Notes: generated from the sequence alone by a model not told the origin. Shown: positions 32,975 to 41,593, counted from the first letter of the stretch. The stretch: DNA of 64,000 bases from Bifidobacterium eulemuris (GCF_014898155.1 NZ_CP062938.1:2790001-2854000), one strand, 5' to 3'. Made by a program: numbers and translations.

Positions 32975-34645
32975 ATGGCGGTGAAGACGAGGGACAGCGA
33001 ACGGCCGATCCTCAAGTCGAAGACCTTCCTGTACGTCACGGAGTTCTTCTCGGGCATGGCCGTCATGGCCGCCGAGCTGGGCGCCTCGCGTCTGCTCGCC
33101 CCCTACTTCTCCAGCTCGCAGATCGTATGGACCATCATCATCGGCACCATCATGATCGCGCTGGCGCTTGGTGCGGTGTTCGGCGGCAAATGGGCCGACA
33201 AGGACCCGAACCCCGACAAGCTCTACTTCCGCATCATGATCGCGGCCGTATGGATCGCGCTGATCCCGCTGGTCGGCAAATACGTGATCCTGGCGATCTC
33301 CGGACTGCTGATCGTAAGCGTGTCGACCAACTTCCTCATCGTCGCGGCCTTCGTCAGCTGCATGGTCATCTTCGTGCCGCCGCTGTTCCTGCTCGGCACC
33401 GTGACCGCGGGCCTGAACAAATTCGCCACCGACTCGCTCGAGGACAACGCCTCCGTGGTCGGCCGGCTTTCCGCATGCAACACCATCGGCTCGATCCTCG
33501 GGACCTTCCTGCCCACCTTCGTGACCATCCCCGCCGTGGGCACCTTCGTGACCTTCCTGATCTTCTCGGGCGTGCTGCTGGCCATCCCCCTGGTCTACTT
33601 CATTTCCATCCGCGCCCGCCGCGTCGCCTGCGTCGTCTCAACGGTCGTCTTCGTGGCCACCTCCTGCGTCTCGCCCTTAAGCGGCTTCGCGTTCTGGGAG
33701 ACGAACCTCGCCTACGAGGGCGAGTCGATCTACAACTATCTGCAGGTCAAGAACCTCTCCGACCGCACGATCCTGTCCACCAACGTGCTGTTCGGCGTGC
33801 AGTCCGTCACCATGAAGGACGAGGGGCTCACCGGCATGTACTACGACACGGCCCTCGCCGCCCCCGCGCTCGCCGACAACGCCGACTCCGCCCTGATCCT
33901 CGGCATGGGCACCGGCACCTACGCGCGTCAGCTCAGGCAGTATTACCCGGATATGGAGATCACCGGTGTGGAGATCGACGAGAAGATCACCGAACTGGCG
34001 GGGGAGTACTTCGATGAGCCGGCCGACGTGCCCGTCTCCACCTACGACGGACGCGCGTGGCTCGCCGCCAGCGACGAAACCTACGACGTGATCATGGTCG
34101 ACGCGTATCAGGACATCACCATACCTTTCCAGATGAGCTCGGTCGAGTTCTTCGAGATGGTCAAGGAGCACCTGAACCCCGGCGGTGTGATGGTGGTGAA
34201 CATGAACATGATCTCCGACGGCGAAGGCTCGATCAACGAGGCGCTCACCGACACCATCGCCAGCGTGTTCGGCGAACGCAACATGCTCACCGCCGACGTG
34301 CCGAACACCACCAACCGCGAGTTGTTCGCCAAAACCATCGGCGAGGACAAGTCCACCAAGGGCGCGAGCGACATCAAACGCGACGCCAAGGCGATTCCGC
34401 TGCGCTCCACCACCTATATGCGCACGCACAGCGACGAGCTCAAATGGGAGATGGACGAGGTGGCCGCGCGTTTCGAGGAGGTCGACGAGCCGGACGCGGA
34501 TTCGACCATCCTCACCGACGATCAGGCGCCGGTCGAGGTGCTGGGCATGCGCGCCATCGACCAGCTGATCGAGGAGGAGGCCGGACCTTACCGCGAGATC
34601 CTGCGCGAGGAGGGCATCACCGGTCTGATCGACGCGTTGAGCTGA
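32975..34645 (+). CDS. Membrane-anchored spermidine-synthase-like protein
   Basis: 556 residues. The N half has about seven hydrophobic helices (KTFLYVTEFFSGMAVMAAELGASRLLAPYF starts the first) typical of the fused integral-membrane/SpeE proteins. The C half is a class-I methyltransferase-fold domain with LILGMGTGTYARQLRQYYPDMEITGVEID and MVDAYQD where true spermidine synthases have the decarboxy-SAM/putrescine-binding Asp-rich loop. A role as polyamine synthase is therefore doubtful; it may transfer another group. A long acidic C-terminal tail follows. GGGAGGGAAGCGGC precedes the ATG. Confidence 0.78.
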   Translation: MAVKTRDSERPILKSKTFLYVTEFFSGMAVMAAELGASRLLAPYFSSSQIVWTIIIGTIMIALALGAVFGGKWADKDPNPDKLYFRIMIAAVWIALIPLVGKYVILAISGLLIVSVSTNFLIVAAFVSCMVIFVPPLFLLGTVTAGLNKFATDSLEDNASVVGRLSACNTIGSILGTFLPTFVTIPAVGTFVTFLIFSGVLLAIPLVYFISIRARRVACVVSTVVFVATSCVSPLSGFAFWETNLAYEGESIYNYLQVKNLSDRTILSTNVLFGVQSVTMKDEGLTGMYYDTALAAPALADNADSALILGMGTGTYARQLRQYYPDMEITGVEIDEKITELAGEYFDEPADVPVSTYDGRAWLAASDETYDVIMVDAYQDITIPFQMSSVEFFEMVKEHLNPGGVMVVNMNMISDGEGSINEALTDTIASVFGERNMLTADVPNTTNRELFAKTIGEDKSTKGASDIKRDAKAIPLRSTTYMRTHSDELKWEMDEVAARFEEVDEPDADSTILTDDQAPVEVLGMRAIDQLIEEEAGPYREILREEGITGLIDALS

Positions 34646-34702
34646 AAATCGGCGTGCCGATTCGCGCCCGTTGTATCCGTGCCGTGGTAGGCTACCGACC
34701 TG

Positions 34703-34793
34703 TCAAGCACGGGTGCTCGCATGGCGAGCTGAGAGAGGTCAATCCTCGACCGTAGAACGTGATCCGGTTAGTACCGGCGAACGAAGTTCTTGA
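34703..34793 (+). promoter_or_regulatory. TPP (THI-box) riboswitch
   Basis: Shows the conserved blocks CTGAGAGAGG at 34729-34738, ACCGTAGAACGTGATCCGG around 34749-34767 and TACCGGCGAACGAAG near 34772-34786. TCAAG (34703-34707) pairs with CTTGA (34789-34793) to close the P1 stem. It precedes ykoE and should lower expression of the whole operon when TPP is abundant. A downstream stem around 34807-34862 (GGCCATCTCAAACCCC against AAAAGGGGTATCTC) may be the expression platform sequestering the ribosome binding site. Confidence 0.95.
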
Positions 34794-34871
34794 TGTGGCC
34801 GCCCATAATGGCACAGGCCATCTCAAACCCCTGCTTGGTGGAAAACGCAAGCCTGAAAAGGGGTATCTCAT

Positions 34872-35486
34872 ATGACATCATCCGAACAAGCTCAGCGCCC
34901 GGACCTGCGTTGGCGCGTGACCGACATCACCACCACGGCGGTCATCGCCGTCGCCTCCGGCCTGGTCTTCTGGGGCGCGGGCCTGATTTCCGAGCCGTTG
35001 GGATCCATGCTGGCGATCGTGCCGGGCATGCAGGCTCTGATATACGGCGTGTTCTATTTCGCCGGTCCGTTGGCCGCGGTCATCGTACGCAAGCCCGGCG
35101 CGGCGTTGTTCTGCGAGCTCGTCGCGGCCATGGTGGAGGCGGTGATCGGCAGCCATTGGGGAGGCGCCGGCACGATCCTGCCCGGCATCGTCCAAGGTTT
35201 GGGAGCGGAACTGGCCTTCTTGTTCTTCGCCTACCGCATGTGGAACATCGGCGTCACGATGCTCGCCGGCGCACTGTCTGCCGTGGGAGGCGTCATCGTC
35301 TCCTACTTCCTGTACAACGTGGGCATGTCGCTGCTTGATCCGTACATGGTGGTGAATCTCCTGTGCAACGTGATCTCCGGTGCTGTGATCGCCGGGGCGC
35401 TGACCTGGTGGCTGTACAAGGCCATCGCCGCCACCGGCGCGTTGGACCGTCTCGCCGGAGGTCGCGACGCGAGGGTGATCGCGTGA
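34872..35486 (+). CDS. ykoE: Thiamine/HMP ECF transporter substrate-binding subunit YkoE
   Basis: 204-residue membrane protein with five or six helices, the S component that binds thiamine or a precursor for an energy-coupling-factor transporter. The WRVTDITTTAVIAVASGLVFWGAG start and the GSHWGGAGTILPGIVQGLGAELAF loop are characteristic of YkoE. It is first in the riboswitch operon, which fixes the vitamin. The usual partners YkoD (ATPase) and YkoC (transmembrane) are not next to it; the following genes are a kinase and a THI5-like protein. It could use a shared ECF module encoded elsewhere. Confidence 0.9.
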   Translation: MTSSEQAQRPDLRWRVTDITTTAVIAVASGLVFWGAGLISEPLGSMLAIVPGMQALIYGVFYFAGPLAAVIVRKPGAALFCELVAAMVEAVIGSHWGGAGTILPGIVQGLGAELAFLFFAYRMWNIGVTMLAGALSAVGGVIVSYFLYNVGMSLLDPYMVVNLLCNVISGAVIAGALTWWLYKAIAATGALDRLAGGRDARVIA

Positions 35487-35528
35487 GAAAGGCGAACGGA
35501 CTCGTCATGGCAGACGAAGGCGGCGCGC

Positions 35529-36683
35529 ATGGACAACATTGAGGGCGATCCGCAGCTGGACATCGTCGCGCAACGGTGGTCGGACATCACGTTGGACGAG
35601 GCCGGGCGGGTGCTTGCCGCGCTGGACCGTCCGTTGCATGCGAGCCGGATCGTCTCTCACAGCGGGCGTCCGACCGCGGCAGGCTCTCTCGTGCTGACGG
35701 AAGAGGGCGACGTCGTGTTCGTCAAGCGTTACGCGCGCTCCGTGCGCGACGCTGAAGGAATAGCGCCGTACCACCGTTTCGTCGCGCATCTCATCGCGCA
35801 TGGGGTGCAGGCGCCGCCGTTCCTGCCGTTTTCGCCACAGACGCCTGGCGCGCGGGGAACCACGCTGAGCATCGCCGACGCCGTATACGAGGTGAGCCGT
35901 CAGGGGCGGGGCGAGGACCGGTATGTCACGGCGTTGACGTGGGAGCCTCCGCGATCGGTCGGCGAGGCCGAGGCGCTGGGCGCGTTCGTCGCGCGGATGT
36001 CGTTGGCGGCCGAGGGGTTCGACGAGCCGCGTCGCGCGGTTCCCGATCCCTTCCAGAACCGGTTCGGCCTGTTCGCAAGCGCCGACCTCGACGAGGCGTT
36101 GGACGCCTGGCTGGAAGAACGCCCCTCCGTGGCGGAATATCTGGCCATGACCGAACGCGATATCCACCGTGATTTGGAACGGCACCGCGTGTGGGCGGAG
36201 CGCGTGGCGTCGCGCTACGGGCGTCTCGACGCGTGCTGGACCCACGGGGATCCGCATATCTCGAACTTCCTGTGGCAGGGCGACGCTCCCGTTTCGGTGT
36301 TCGACTTCGGCCTGGCCGACCGCAACACCGCCTTGTTCGATCTGGTCCAGACGTTGGAGCGTCACGCCATCCAATTCATCGACATCGCCAACGGCCATGA
36401 CGACTCCTGTCGTCCCGACATCGCCGACGCCATCGTGCGCGGCTATCATCGGGTGCGTCCGCTGGACGACGACGAACGGGCGTTGATCACCGACATGCTG
36501 CCCGTCAGCCAATCCGAGGCGTCGCTGAATTGGATCGCCTACTACATGAAGGGCACCGGACGCGTCGAGGACGCCGCATGGTGCTACGACACGTCGCTGC
36601 TCGGCCACACCGCATGGTTCCATCGCGATGCCGGCCGCCGTTTCCTCGACGCCCTGCGGGGCTCGCTGGACGCGCTGGACTAG
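35529..36683 (+). CDS. APH-fold phosphotransferase in thiamine operon, substrate unknown
   Basis: 384-residue protein of the aminoglycoside-phosphotransferase/choline-kinase fold. The C lobe has the Brenner-type catalytic loop CWTHGDPHISNFLW (Asp near 240) and the metal-binding VSVFDFGLAD (Asp near 259). The N lobe carries VVFVKRY, a likely ATP-lysine. Position between ykoE and a THI5-like gene, 42 bases after ykoE under one TPP riboswitch, suggests it phosphorylates thiamine, hydroxymethylpyrimidine or a thiazole, as a ThiN/YcfN-like salvage kinase; this is inference only. It is not an antibiotic-resistance gene by context. Confidence 0.7.
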   Translation: MDNIEGDPQLDIVAQRWSDITLDEAGRVLAALDRPLHASRIVSHSGRPTAAGSLVLTEEGDVVFVKRYARSVRDAEGIAPYHRFVAHLIAHGVQAPPFLPFSPQTPGARGTTLSIADAVYEVSRQGRGEDRYVTALTWEPPRSVGEAEALGAFVARMSLAAEGFDEPRRAVPDPFQNRFGLFASADLDEALDAWLEERPSVAEYLAMTERDIHRDLERHRVWAERVASRYGRLDACWTHGDPHISNFLWQGDAPVSVFDFGLADRNTALFDLVQTLERHAIQFIDIANGHDDSCRPDIADAIVRGYHRVRPLDDDERALITDMLPVSQSEASLNWIAYYMKGTGRVEDAAWCYDTSLLGHTAWFHRDAGRRFLDALRGSLDALD

Positions 36684-36755
36684 CCGGGCGGCGCCCCAGA
36701 CCACAACCGATACCCGATATCCATCAACGATCAAACCGATAAGGAGCAAACACCG

Positions 36756-37724
36756 ATGTTGCGAGTACGACTGGAATATGTGCATCCCTGGACCAACCAC
36801 GCCGGCATGTACCTGGCGCGCGAGCGCGGACTGTACGCCGAGCGCGGCCTTGACGTGGAATTCACCAGCGGCGACTTTTACCGCGGCGATCCGGCGTATC
36901 TGCTGGCTCGAGGCGAGGTGGACATCGCCCTGGTGAGGCTGAACCAGCTGCTGTTCCACCAGCAGGGCGAATCCTCGCTGATCTCGTTCGCGGTGATGAA
37001 CCAGTGCCAGATCGGCGGCGTGATCACCAACTCGTCCACGGGCATCACCCGCTTCCGCGACCTGGAGGGCAAGCGCGTGTGCATTCCGATGGGCGTCAAG
37101 CGTCTGTACACCGAATTGCGCCAGGCCGTCGAAAAGGACGGCGGCGACTTCTCCAAACTCATCACCATCGATCCCGGCGAATGGGAGCCGGATATCCGCA
37201 GTGTGGAGCGTGGCAAATTCGACGCGTTCATCAATGTGGCGTGGTGGGAGCCCTACCAGGGTTCGGGCTCCTTCGACGAGCTGGTGGTGCTGCCCTTCGA
37301 TGACATCGACGTCGCGCCGCACCATTCCTACTATGTGTCGGTCAGGCGCGATCTGTTCGACCGCAATCCGCGTCTGGTGCGCGACTTCGCCGCCGCCACC
37401 GCGCAGGGCTATGCGATGGCCCGTGAGGATCCCGACGCCGCCGTGCGTGCGTTGCAGCCGTCGCTGTGCCATATCGATCCCGAGGTCATCGCCGCCTCGC
37501 TGCGCGCGGTGACGCCTTCGTGGTTCGACGCTCGGGGCGATTGGGGCACCGCCGACCTGTCCATGGTGCGCGGCTATACGCAGTGGATGGGGGAGAACGG
37601 CCACCTGAGCGTGCCGCTGGAACGCGCCCTCGCCGCCATCGACGGCGGGTGCGTCACCAACGCGATGCTGCCGCATAGCGACGATCCAATGCCCGCGCCC
37701 CTGAAACTCGAGGATATCGGCTGA
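36756..37724 (+). CDS. THI5/NMT1-like protein without signal peptide
   Basis: 322-residue periplasmic-binding-fold protein of the NMT1/THI5 family: MLRVRLEYVHPWTNHAGMYLARERGLYAERGLDVEF is the family start and GEVDIALV, LEGKRVCIPMG and GKFDAFINVAWWEPY follow. Bacterial members (ThiY) bind thiamine precursors for ABC import and carry lipoprotein signals. This one begins with none, though AAGGAG nine bases upstream confirms the start. The Lys and His used by fungal Thi5 in its VDMGLK...MIH region are not conserved here (VDIALVRLNQ). Whether it is a cytosolic carrier, a regulator or an enzyme is open. Confidence 0.75.
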   Translation: MLRVRLEYVHPWTNHAGMYLARERGLYAERGLDVEFTSGDFYRGDPAYLLARGEVDIALVRLNQLLFHQQGESSLISFAVMNQCQIGGVITNSSTGITRFRDLEGKRVCIPMGVKRLYTELRQAVEKDGGDFSKLITIDPGEWEPDIRSVERGKFDAFINVAWWEPYQGSGSFDELVVLPFDDIDVAPHHSYYVSVRRDLFDRNPRLVRDFAAATAQGYAMAREDPDAAVRALQPSLCHIDPEVIAASLRAVTPSWFDARGDWGTADLSMVRGYTQWMGENGHLSVPLERALAAIDGGCVTNAMLPHSDDPMPAPLKLEDIG

Positions 37725-37735
37725 TCTTCCGAGCA

Positions 37736-37783
37736 GGACAAGCGGTCCTGTGGCTCCACGCGACGCGCGGGGCCGCTTTGTCC
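37736..37783 (+). terminator. Terminator-like hairpin after THI5-like gene
   Basis: GGACAAGCGG starting at 37736 faces CCGCTTTGTCC ending at 37783, with a one-base bulge. It lies just before the infC promoter and closes the thiamine operon. Confidence 0.6.
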
Positions 37784-37790
37784 GGGCATA

Positions 37791-37799
37791 TGGTACTAT
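37791..37799 (+). promoter_or_regulatory. Extended -10 promoter of infC operon
   Basis: TGGTACTAT combines a TG extension with a TACTAT -10 box. A leader of about 230 bases follows, holding three short stem-loops: CTTGA-GAAA-TCAAG (37808-37821), the palindrome GGGAATTCCC (about 37827-37836) and GAAGCC with GGCTTC (37843-37848 and 37855-37860). Nothing in the leader resembles a gene; a control by L20 or IF3 as in other bacteria is possible. Confidence 0.5.
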
Positions 37800-38037
37800 C
37801 GACAAGGCTTGAGAAATCAAGAAAGCGGGAATTCCCCACCTGGAAGCCTTTCAGGGCTTCGGGTTCAAGGCAATAGCCTCGCCGTTCCGGGCGCTTGACG
37901 CGCGAATGAGAAACGGTATGCGACACCACTCGAAGGTGTCCCTATGCGATTGCGCGATATACGCGTGGGTCGCGGCTTGCCATGAACACGAAGCTTGAAA
38001 ACGATCCAGTCCGGAACTCCGCTGAAGGAACATGAGG

Positions 38038-38760
38038 ATTGGAGTCATCATCAGCGACGAACCACGCATTAACGACGAGATTCGCGTCCCGCAGGTACGC
38101 CTGATCGGCCCGAAGGGCGAGCAGGTGGGAGTCATCGCGACCGCGGTCGCCCTCAACCTGGCGAAGGAAGCGAACCTCGATCTCGTCGAGGTGGCGCCCA
38201 ACGCGAAGCCTCCGGTTGCGAAGCTCATCGATTACGGCAAGTTCAAGTACAACGAGAAGATCAAGGCTCGTGAGGCTCGCCGCAACCAAAGCACGGCGGA
38301 GATCAAGGAGATCCGTTTCCGCCTGAAGATCGACGACCACGATTTCGAGGTGAAGAAGGGCCATGTGACCCGCTTCCTCAACGGCGGCGACAAGGTCAAG
38401 GTCACGATCATGCTGCGAGGCCGCGAACAGTCCCGTCCGATCGGTGGCGTGGAGCTGCTGCAGCGTCTGGCCGCCGACGTCGAGGAATTCGGCACGGTGG
38501 AATCCCAGCCGAAGCAGGAGGGCCGCAACATCATCATGACGTTGGCGCCCAAGGGCAAGAAGGTGCACACCCAGTCCGAGCAGCGTCGTCGCGGCGACCA
38601 GTCCCGCGCCGAACGCCAGGCTCGACAGGCCGCGCGCCTTGCCGCCAAGCAGGAGGCCCAAGCCCAGGCGGTGGCCGAGGCGAACGCCAAGATCGCACCC
38701 CAGACTTCCGAACAGAAGAACAACACCAAGGAGGGCAGCAATGCCGAAGATGAAAAGTAA
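38038..38760 (+). CDS. infC: Translation initiation factor IF-3
   Basis: IF-3 binds the 30S subunit and checks start-codon pairing. The N domain ([25 protein letters not shown]), linker ([19 protein letters not shown]) and C domain ([38 protein letters not shown]) are all present, with an actinobacterial Gln/Ala/Lys-rich tail. I favour AUU at 38038: AAGGAA (38025-38030) is 7 bases from it but only 1 base from ATG 38032. An AUC at 38047 or 38050 is a third possibility. rpmI overlaps its end by 20 bases. Confidence 0.9.
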   Translation: MGVIISDEPRINDEIRVPQVRLIGPKGEQVGVIATAVALNLAKEANLDLVEVAPNAKPPVAKLIDYGKFKYNEKIKAREARRNQSTAEIKEIRFRLKIDDHDFEVKKGHVTRFLNGGDKVKVTIMLRGREQSRPIGGVELLQRLAADVEEFGTVESQPKQEGRNIIMTLAPKGKKVHTQSEQRRRGDQSRAERQARQAARLAAKQEAQAQAVAEANAKIAPQTSEQKNNTKEGSNAEDEK

Positions 38761-38935
38761 TTCCGCCGCTTCCAAGCGCGTCCGTGTCACCGGCAAGGGC
38801 AAGCTGATGCAGGTCGGCAGCGCCATGCGCCACAACCTTGAGCACAAGTCGTCCCGCAAGCGTCGCGCGCTGTCCACCGACACCGTGATCGCCGCCCCGC
38901 AGGCCAAGAAGCTCAAGCGCATGCTCAACAAGTGA
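38741..38935 (+). CDS. rpmI: 50S ribosomal protein bL35
   Basis: 64-residue basic protein beginning [20 protein letters not shown] with the family's [14 protein letters not shown] and the C-terminal LKRMLNK. It overlaps the infC 3' end by 20 bases in another frame and has AAGGAGGGCAGC ahead of its ATG. Middle gene of the conserved infC-rpmI-rplT operon. Confidence 0.97.
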   Translation: MPKMKSNSAASKRVRVTGKGKLMQVGSAMRHNLEHKSSRKRRALSTDTVIAAPQAKKLKRMLNK

Positions 38936-38980
38936 GCCCCACCGGAATTTACGACTTTTAAGAAAGCTGAGGAATAGAAT

Positions 38981-39364
38981 ATGGCACGTGTCAAGCGCGC
39001 AGTCAACGCCCACAAGAAGCGTCGCGTCGTTCTCGAGAGGGCTTCCGGCTACCGCGGCCAGCGCTCTCGTCTGTACCGCAAGGCCAAGGAGCAGCTGCTT
39101 CACTCCTTTAACTACAACTTCCGCGACCGCAAGGCCCGCAAGGGCGACTTCCGCAAGCTGTGGATCCAGCGCATCAACGCCGCCGTCCGCGCCGAAGGCA
39201 TCACCTACAACCGCTTCATCCAGGGCCTGAAGCTGGCCGGCATCGAGCTGGACCGCCGCGCCCTCGCCGAGCTGGCCGTGTCCGATCCCGAGACCTTCAA
39301 GGCCATCGTGGACGCCGCCAAGGCCGCTCTGCCCGAGGACGTCAACGCCCCGGTCGAGGCCTGA
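38981..39364 (+). CDS. rplT: 50S ribosomal protein bL20
   Basis: 127-residue large-subunit assembly protein. The sequence [20 protein letters not shown] leads into the long basic helix [33 protein letters not shown], and [41 protein letters not shown] is the conserved globular part. It ends the infC operon, with a terminator 15 bases later. Confidence 0.98.
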   Translation: MARVKRAVNAHKKRRVVLERASGYRGQRSRLYRKAKEQLLHSFNYNFRDRKARKGDFRKLWIQRINAAVRAEGITYNRFIQGLKLAGIELDRRALAELAVSDPETFKAIVDAAKAALPEDVNAPVEA

Positions 39365-39378
39365 TCGATTCTTCTGGT

Positions 39379-39416
39379 ACGAAACCCCGTCCTCCTCAAG
39401 GAAGGCGGGGTTTCGT
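39379..39416 (+). terminator. Terminator after rplT
   Basis: ACGAAACCCCG (39379-39389) pairs with CGGGGTTTCGT (39406-39416), the right arm containing TTT. Confidence 0.85.
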
Positions 39417-39452
39417 CGTATCTGATGGCATCACGGGTCGAACCCGCCGTAA

Positions 39453-39458
39453 TACACT
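39453..39458 (+). promoter_or_regulatory. -10 box of leaderless xerD promoter
   Basis: TACACT followed by 7 bases and ATG 39466; no ribosome binding site is present in the interval. Confidence 0.6.
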
Positions 39459-39465
39459 GGAGCCT

Positions 39466-40410
39466 ATGACTTACGGATTCGCGTCGCTGCTCGAGCAGTT
39501 CCTCGCCCATATCGATGTGGAACGCGGACTGGCCCCGTCCACGGTGAAGGCGTACGAATCCGATCTCGGCAAGTATCTCGACTGGTTGGGATCCCAAGGC
39601 ATCGACGACCTCTCCCGCATCACCCGCCATGATGTGGAACGTTATGTCGCCTCGCTCGACGATGCCGGCGAAAGCGCGCGCAGCAAGGCGCGCCGCCTCG
39701 CCAGCGTGCACGAGTTCCACAAATTCGCCCTGAACCAGCATGTCGTATCCGATGACGTGTCGGCCGCGGTGAAGGCACCCAAAGGGGCGTCCACGCTGCC
39801 GGACGTGCTGACGGTGGACGAGGTGTCGCGGTTGCTCGACGCGGTCGCCCCGGACGTTCCGGGCGTCGAGGCGGGTGCCGTCGATTCGGTGACGTTGCGT
39901 GACAAGGCGCTGCTCGAATTCATGTACGCTACCGGATGCCGCGTCTCCGAGGCCACCGGCGCGAATCTGGAGGACATCAACCTCGACGAGCGGATCGCCC
40001 GGCTGATGGGCAAAGGATCCAAACAGCGTCTGGTGCCGGTCGGCGGCTACGCGTGCGTGGCGTTGCGCCGATATCTCGAACGGTCGCGTCCCGAACTCGA
40101 ACGCCGGGCGAGGGCCTCGAATATCGAACGGCGTGCGTTGTTCCTCAACAAGCGGGGCCGTCGGCTGTCCCGCCAGTCGGTGTGGGAGATCGTGCGCGGC
40201 GCGGGGGAGCGCGCGCACATCGACAAACCGCTGCATCCGCACACCTTGCGGCATTCCTTCGCCACGCATCTGATCCAGGGCGGCGCGGATGTGCGCACCG
40301 TGCAGGAGCTATTGGGGCACGCCAGCGTCACCACCACGCAGATCTACACGCATGTGGCGCCGGAGAATCTTATCGAGGCGTATCTGACCGCCCATCCACG
40401 CGCGAGGTGA
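39466..40410 (+). CDS. xerD: Site-specific tyrosine recombinase XerD
   Basis: Resolves chromosome dimers at dif with XerC. The 314-residue protein has the N-terminal SAM-like domain (LLEQFLAHIDVERGLAPSTVKAYESDL) and the catalytic domain with Arg in ATGCRVSEATG, Lys in KGSKQRLVP, His-x-x-Arg in HTLRHSFATHL, LLGHAS and the nucleophile Tyr in TTQIYTHV. It is first in the xerD-parA-scpAB cluster. The XerD assignment rather than XerC rests on this context and on the second recombinase at 51.0 kb. Confidence 0.9.
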   Translation: MTYGFASLLEQFLAHIDVERGLAPSTVKAYESDLGKYLDWLGSQGIDDLSRITRHDVERYVASLDDAGESARSKARRLASVHEFHKFALNQHVVSDDVSAAVKAPKGASTLPDVLTVDEVSRLLDAVAPDVPGVEAGAVDSVTLRDKALLEFMYATGCRVSEATGANLEDINLDERIARLMGKGSKQRLVPVGGYACVALRRYLERSRPELERRARASNIERRALFLNKRGRRLSRQSVWEIVRGAGERAHIDKPLHPHTLRHSFATHLIQGGADVRTVQELLGHASVTTTQIYTHVAPENLIEAYLTAHPRAR

Positions 40411-40421
40411 CACCGCCGACA

Positions 40422-40450
40422 GAGATGCCTCGACTTCGCTCGGCATGACG
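40422..40450. repeat. REP-like half-element
   Basis: One arm only, beginning GAGATGCCTCGACT and ending GGCATGACG, almost identical to the left part of the 23974-24020 copy. It lies just past the xerD stop. The rest of the 343-base gap to parA holds only a small hairpin (CCGAC 40607-40611 with GTCGG 40616-40620, then GGGGTTTTC) that may terminate xerD transcripts. Confidence 0.75.
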
Positions 40451-40740
40451 CTTCCGTGATGGTGTGGGCGGAACTAGTCTGCGCCATCCCTCTCGCCCAA
40501 CAATTGGACGTTTCCGCGGCGATGCGGGCGGAATACGGGTGGCGCGCGGATTTGGCGGCAATCGACTTCGCCCGACTGCGCGCGGCGCGACATCGCCGCG
40601 GCGATGCCGACGTGAGTCGGGGGTTTTCGGCGTGGCAGTCTGCCGCCGGACCGGATGACGCGATAGTCTGGTGGGGTGGAAGACGGAACGTTTGCTCAGG
40701 GCTCGCTCGATTTGGGTGATGTGGCGGCGAGGGATATTGC

Positions 40741-40746
40741 TAAGGT
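40741..40746 (+). promoter_or_regulatory. -10 box of leaderless parA promoter
   Basis: TAAGGT, 7 bases before ATG 40754. A second box, TAGTCT at 40664-40669, lies 6 bases before an in-frame GTG at 40676 and would give a protein 26 residues longer. Confidence 0.5.
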
Positions 40747-40753
40747 GAACACT

Positions 40754-41593
40754 ATGCCTACGGATTTGCTTGGACGCGTCTACGAGACCTTTCCCGCCCC
40801 CGAACCGCTGCAACAGCACGGACCGGCGCGGGTCATCGCCATGTGCAACCAGAAGGGCGGCGTGGGCAAAACCACCAGTTCCATCAATATCGCGGGCGCG
40901 CTCAGCCAGTACGGCCGCCGCGTGCTGATCGTCGATTTCGACCCGCAGGGCGCGGCCACGGTGGGTCTGGGCATCAACGCGAACACGGTGGAGAACACGA
41001 TCTACACGGCGTTGTTCAATCCGTCCATGGATCCGCATGAGGTGGTGCATCACACCGCCTTTGAGAATATTGACATCATTCCCGCGAATATCGACCTGTC
41101 CGCGGCCGAGGTGCAGCTGGTCACCGAGGTCGGGCGCGAGCAGGTGCTGGCCGGCGTGCTGCGTAGGCTCAAGCCCGAATACGATGTGATCATCGTCGAC
41201 TGCCAGCCCTCGCTCGGCCTACTCACCGTCAACGCGCTCACCGCGGCGGACGGCGTGATTATCCCCGTGGCCGCCGAGTTCTTCGCCCTGCGTGGCGTGG
41301 CTTTGCTGATGCAGTCCATCGATAAGGTGCGTAGCCGCATCAATCCCGATCTGCAGGTGTACGGCGTGCTGGTGACGATGTTCACCAAGACGCTGCACTG
41401 CGAGGAGGTGTTGCAGCGCATCTACGAGGCGTTCAACGACAAGGTGTTCCATACGGTGATCTCGCGTTCCATCAAACTGCCGGACTCCACCGTGGCCGCC
41501 GCTCCGATCACCATCTTCGCGCCCGGGCATAAAACCAGCAAGGAATACCGTGAGGTGGCGCGCGAACTGGTGGCGCGGGGCATCATCGCCTGA
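40754..41593 (+). CDS. parA: ParA/Soj-type chromosome partitioning ATPase
   Basis: 279-residue deviant-Walker ATPase. The P-loop is CNQKGGVGKTTSSINIAGAL (signature Lys in KGGVGKT), with VDFDPQGAATVGLG and VDCQPSLGLLTVNAL following. The first 30 residues (MPTDLLGRVYETFPAPEPLQQHGPARV) are an N-terminal extension. It lies with xerD, scpA and scpB rather than with a parB at the origin, so it may be the accessory ParA homologue that actinobacteria place upstream of scpA. Start ATG 40754 is chosen for its -10 box spacing. Confidence 0.88.
   Translation: MPTDLLGRVYETFPAPEPLQQHGPARVIAMCNQKGGVGKTTSSINIAGALSQYGRRVLIVDFDPQGAATVGLGINANTVENTIYTALFNPSMDPHEVVHHTAFENIDIIPANIDLSAAEVQLVTEVGREQVLAGVLRRLKPEYDVIIVDCQPSLGLLTVNALTAADGVIIPVAAEFFALRGVALLMQSIDKVRSRINPDLQVYGVLVTMFTKTLHCEEVLQRIYEAFNDKVFHTVISRSIKLPDSTVAAAPITIFAPGHKTSKEYREVARELVARGIIA

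Noticed and set aside
35529..36683. Aminoglycoside phosphotransferase (resistance gene)
   Set aside because: The fold fits, but the TPP riboswitch, ykoE and THI5-like neighbours point to vitamin metabolism.
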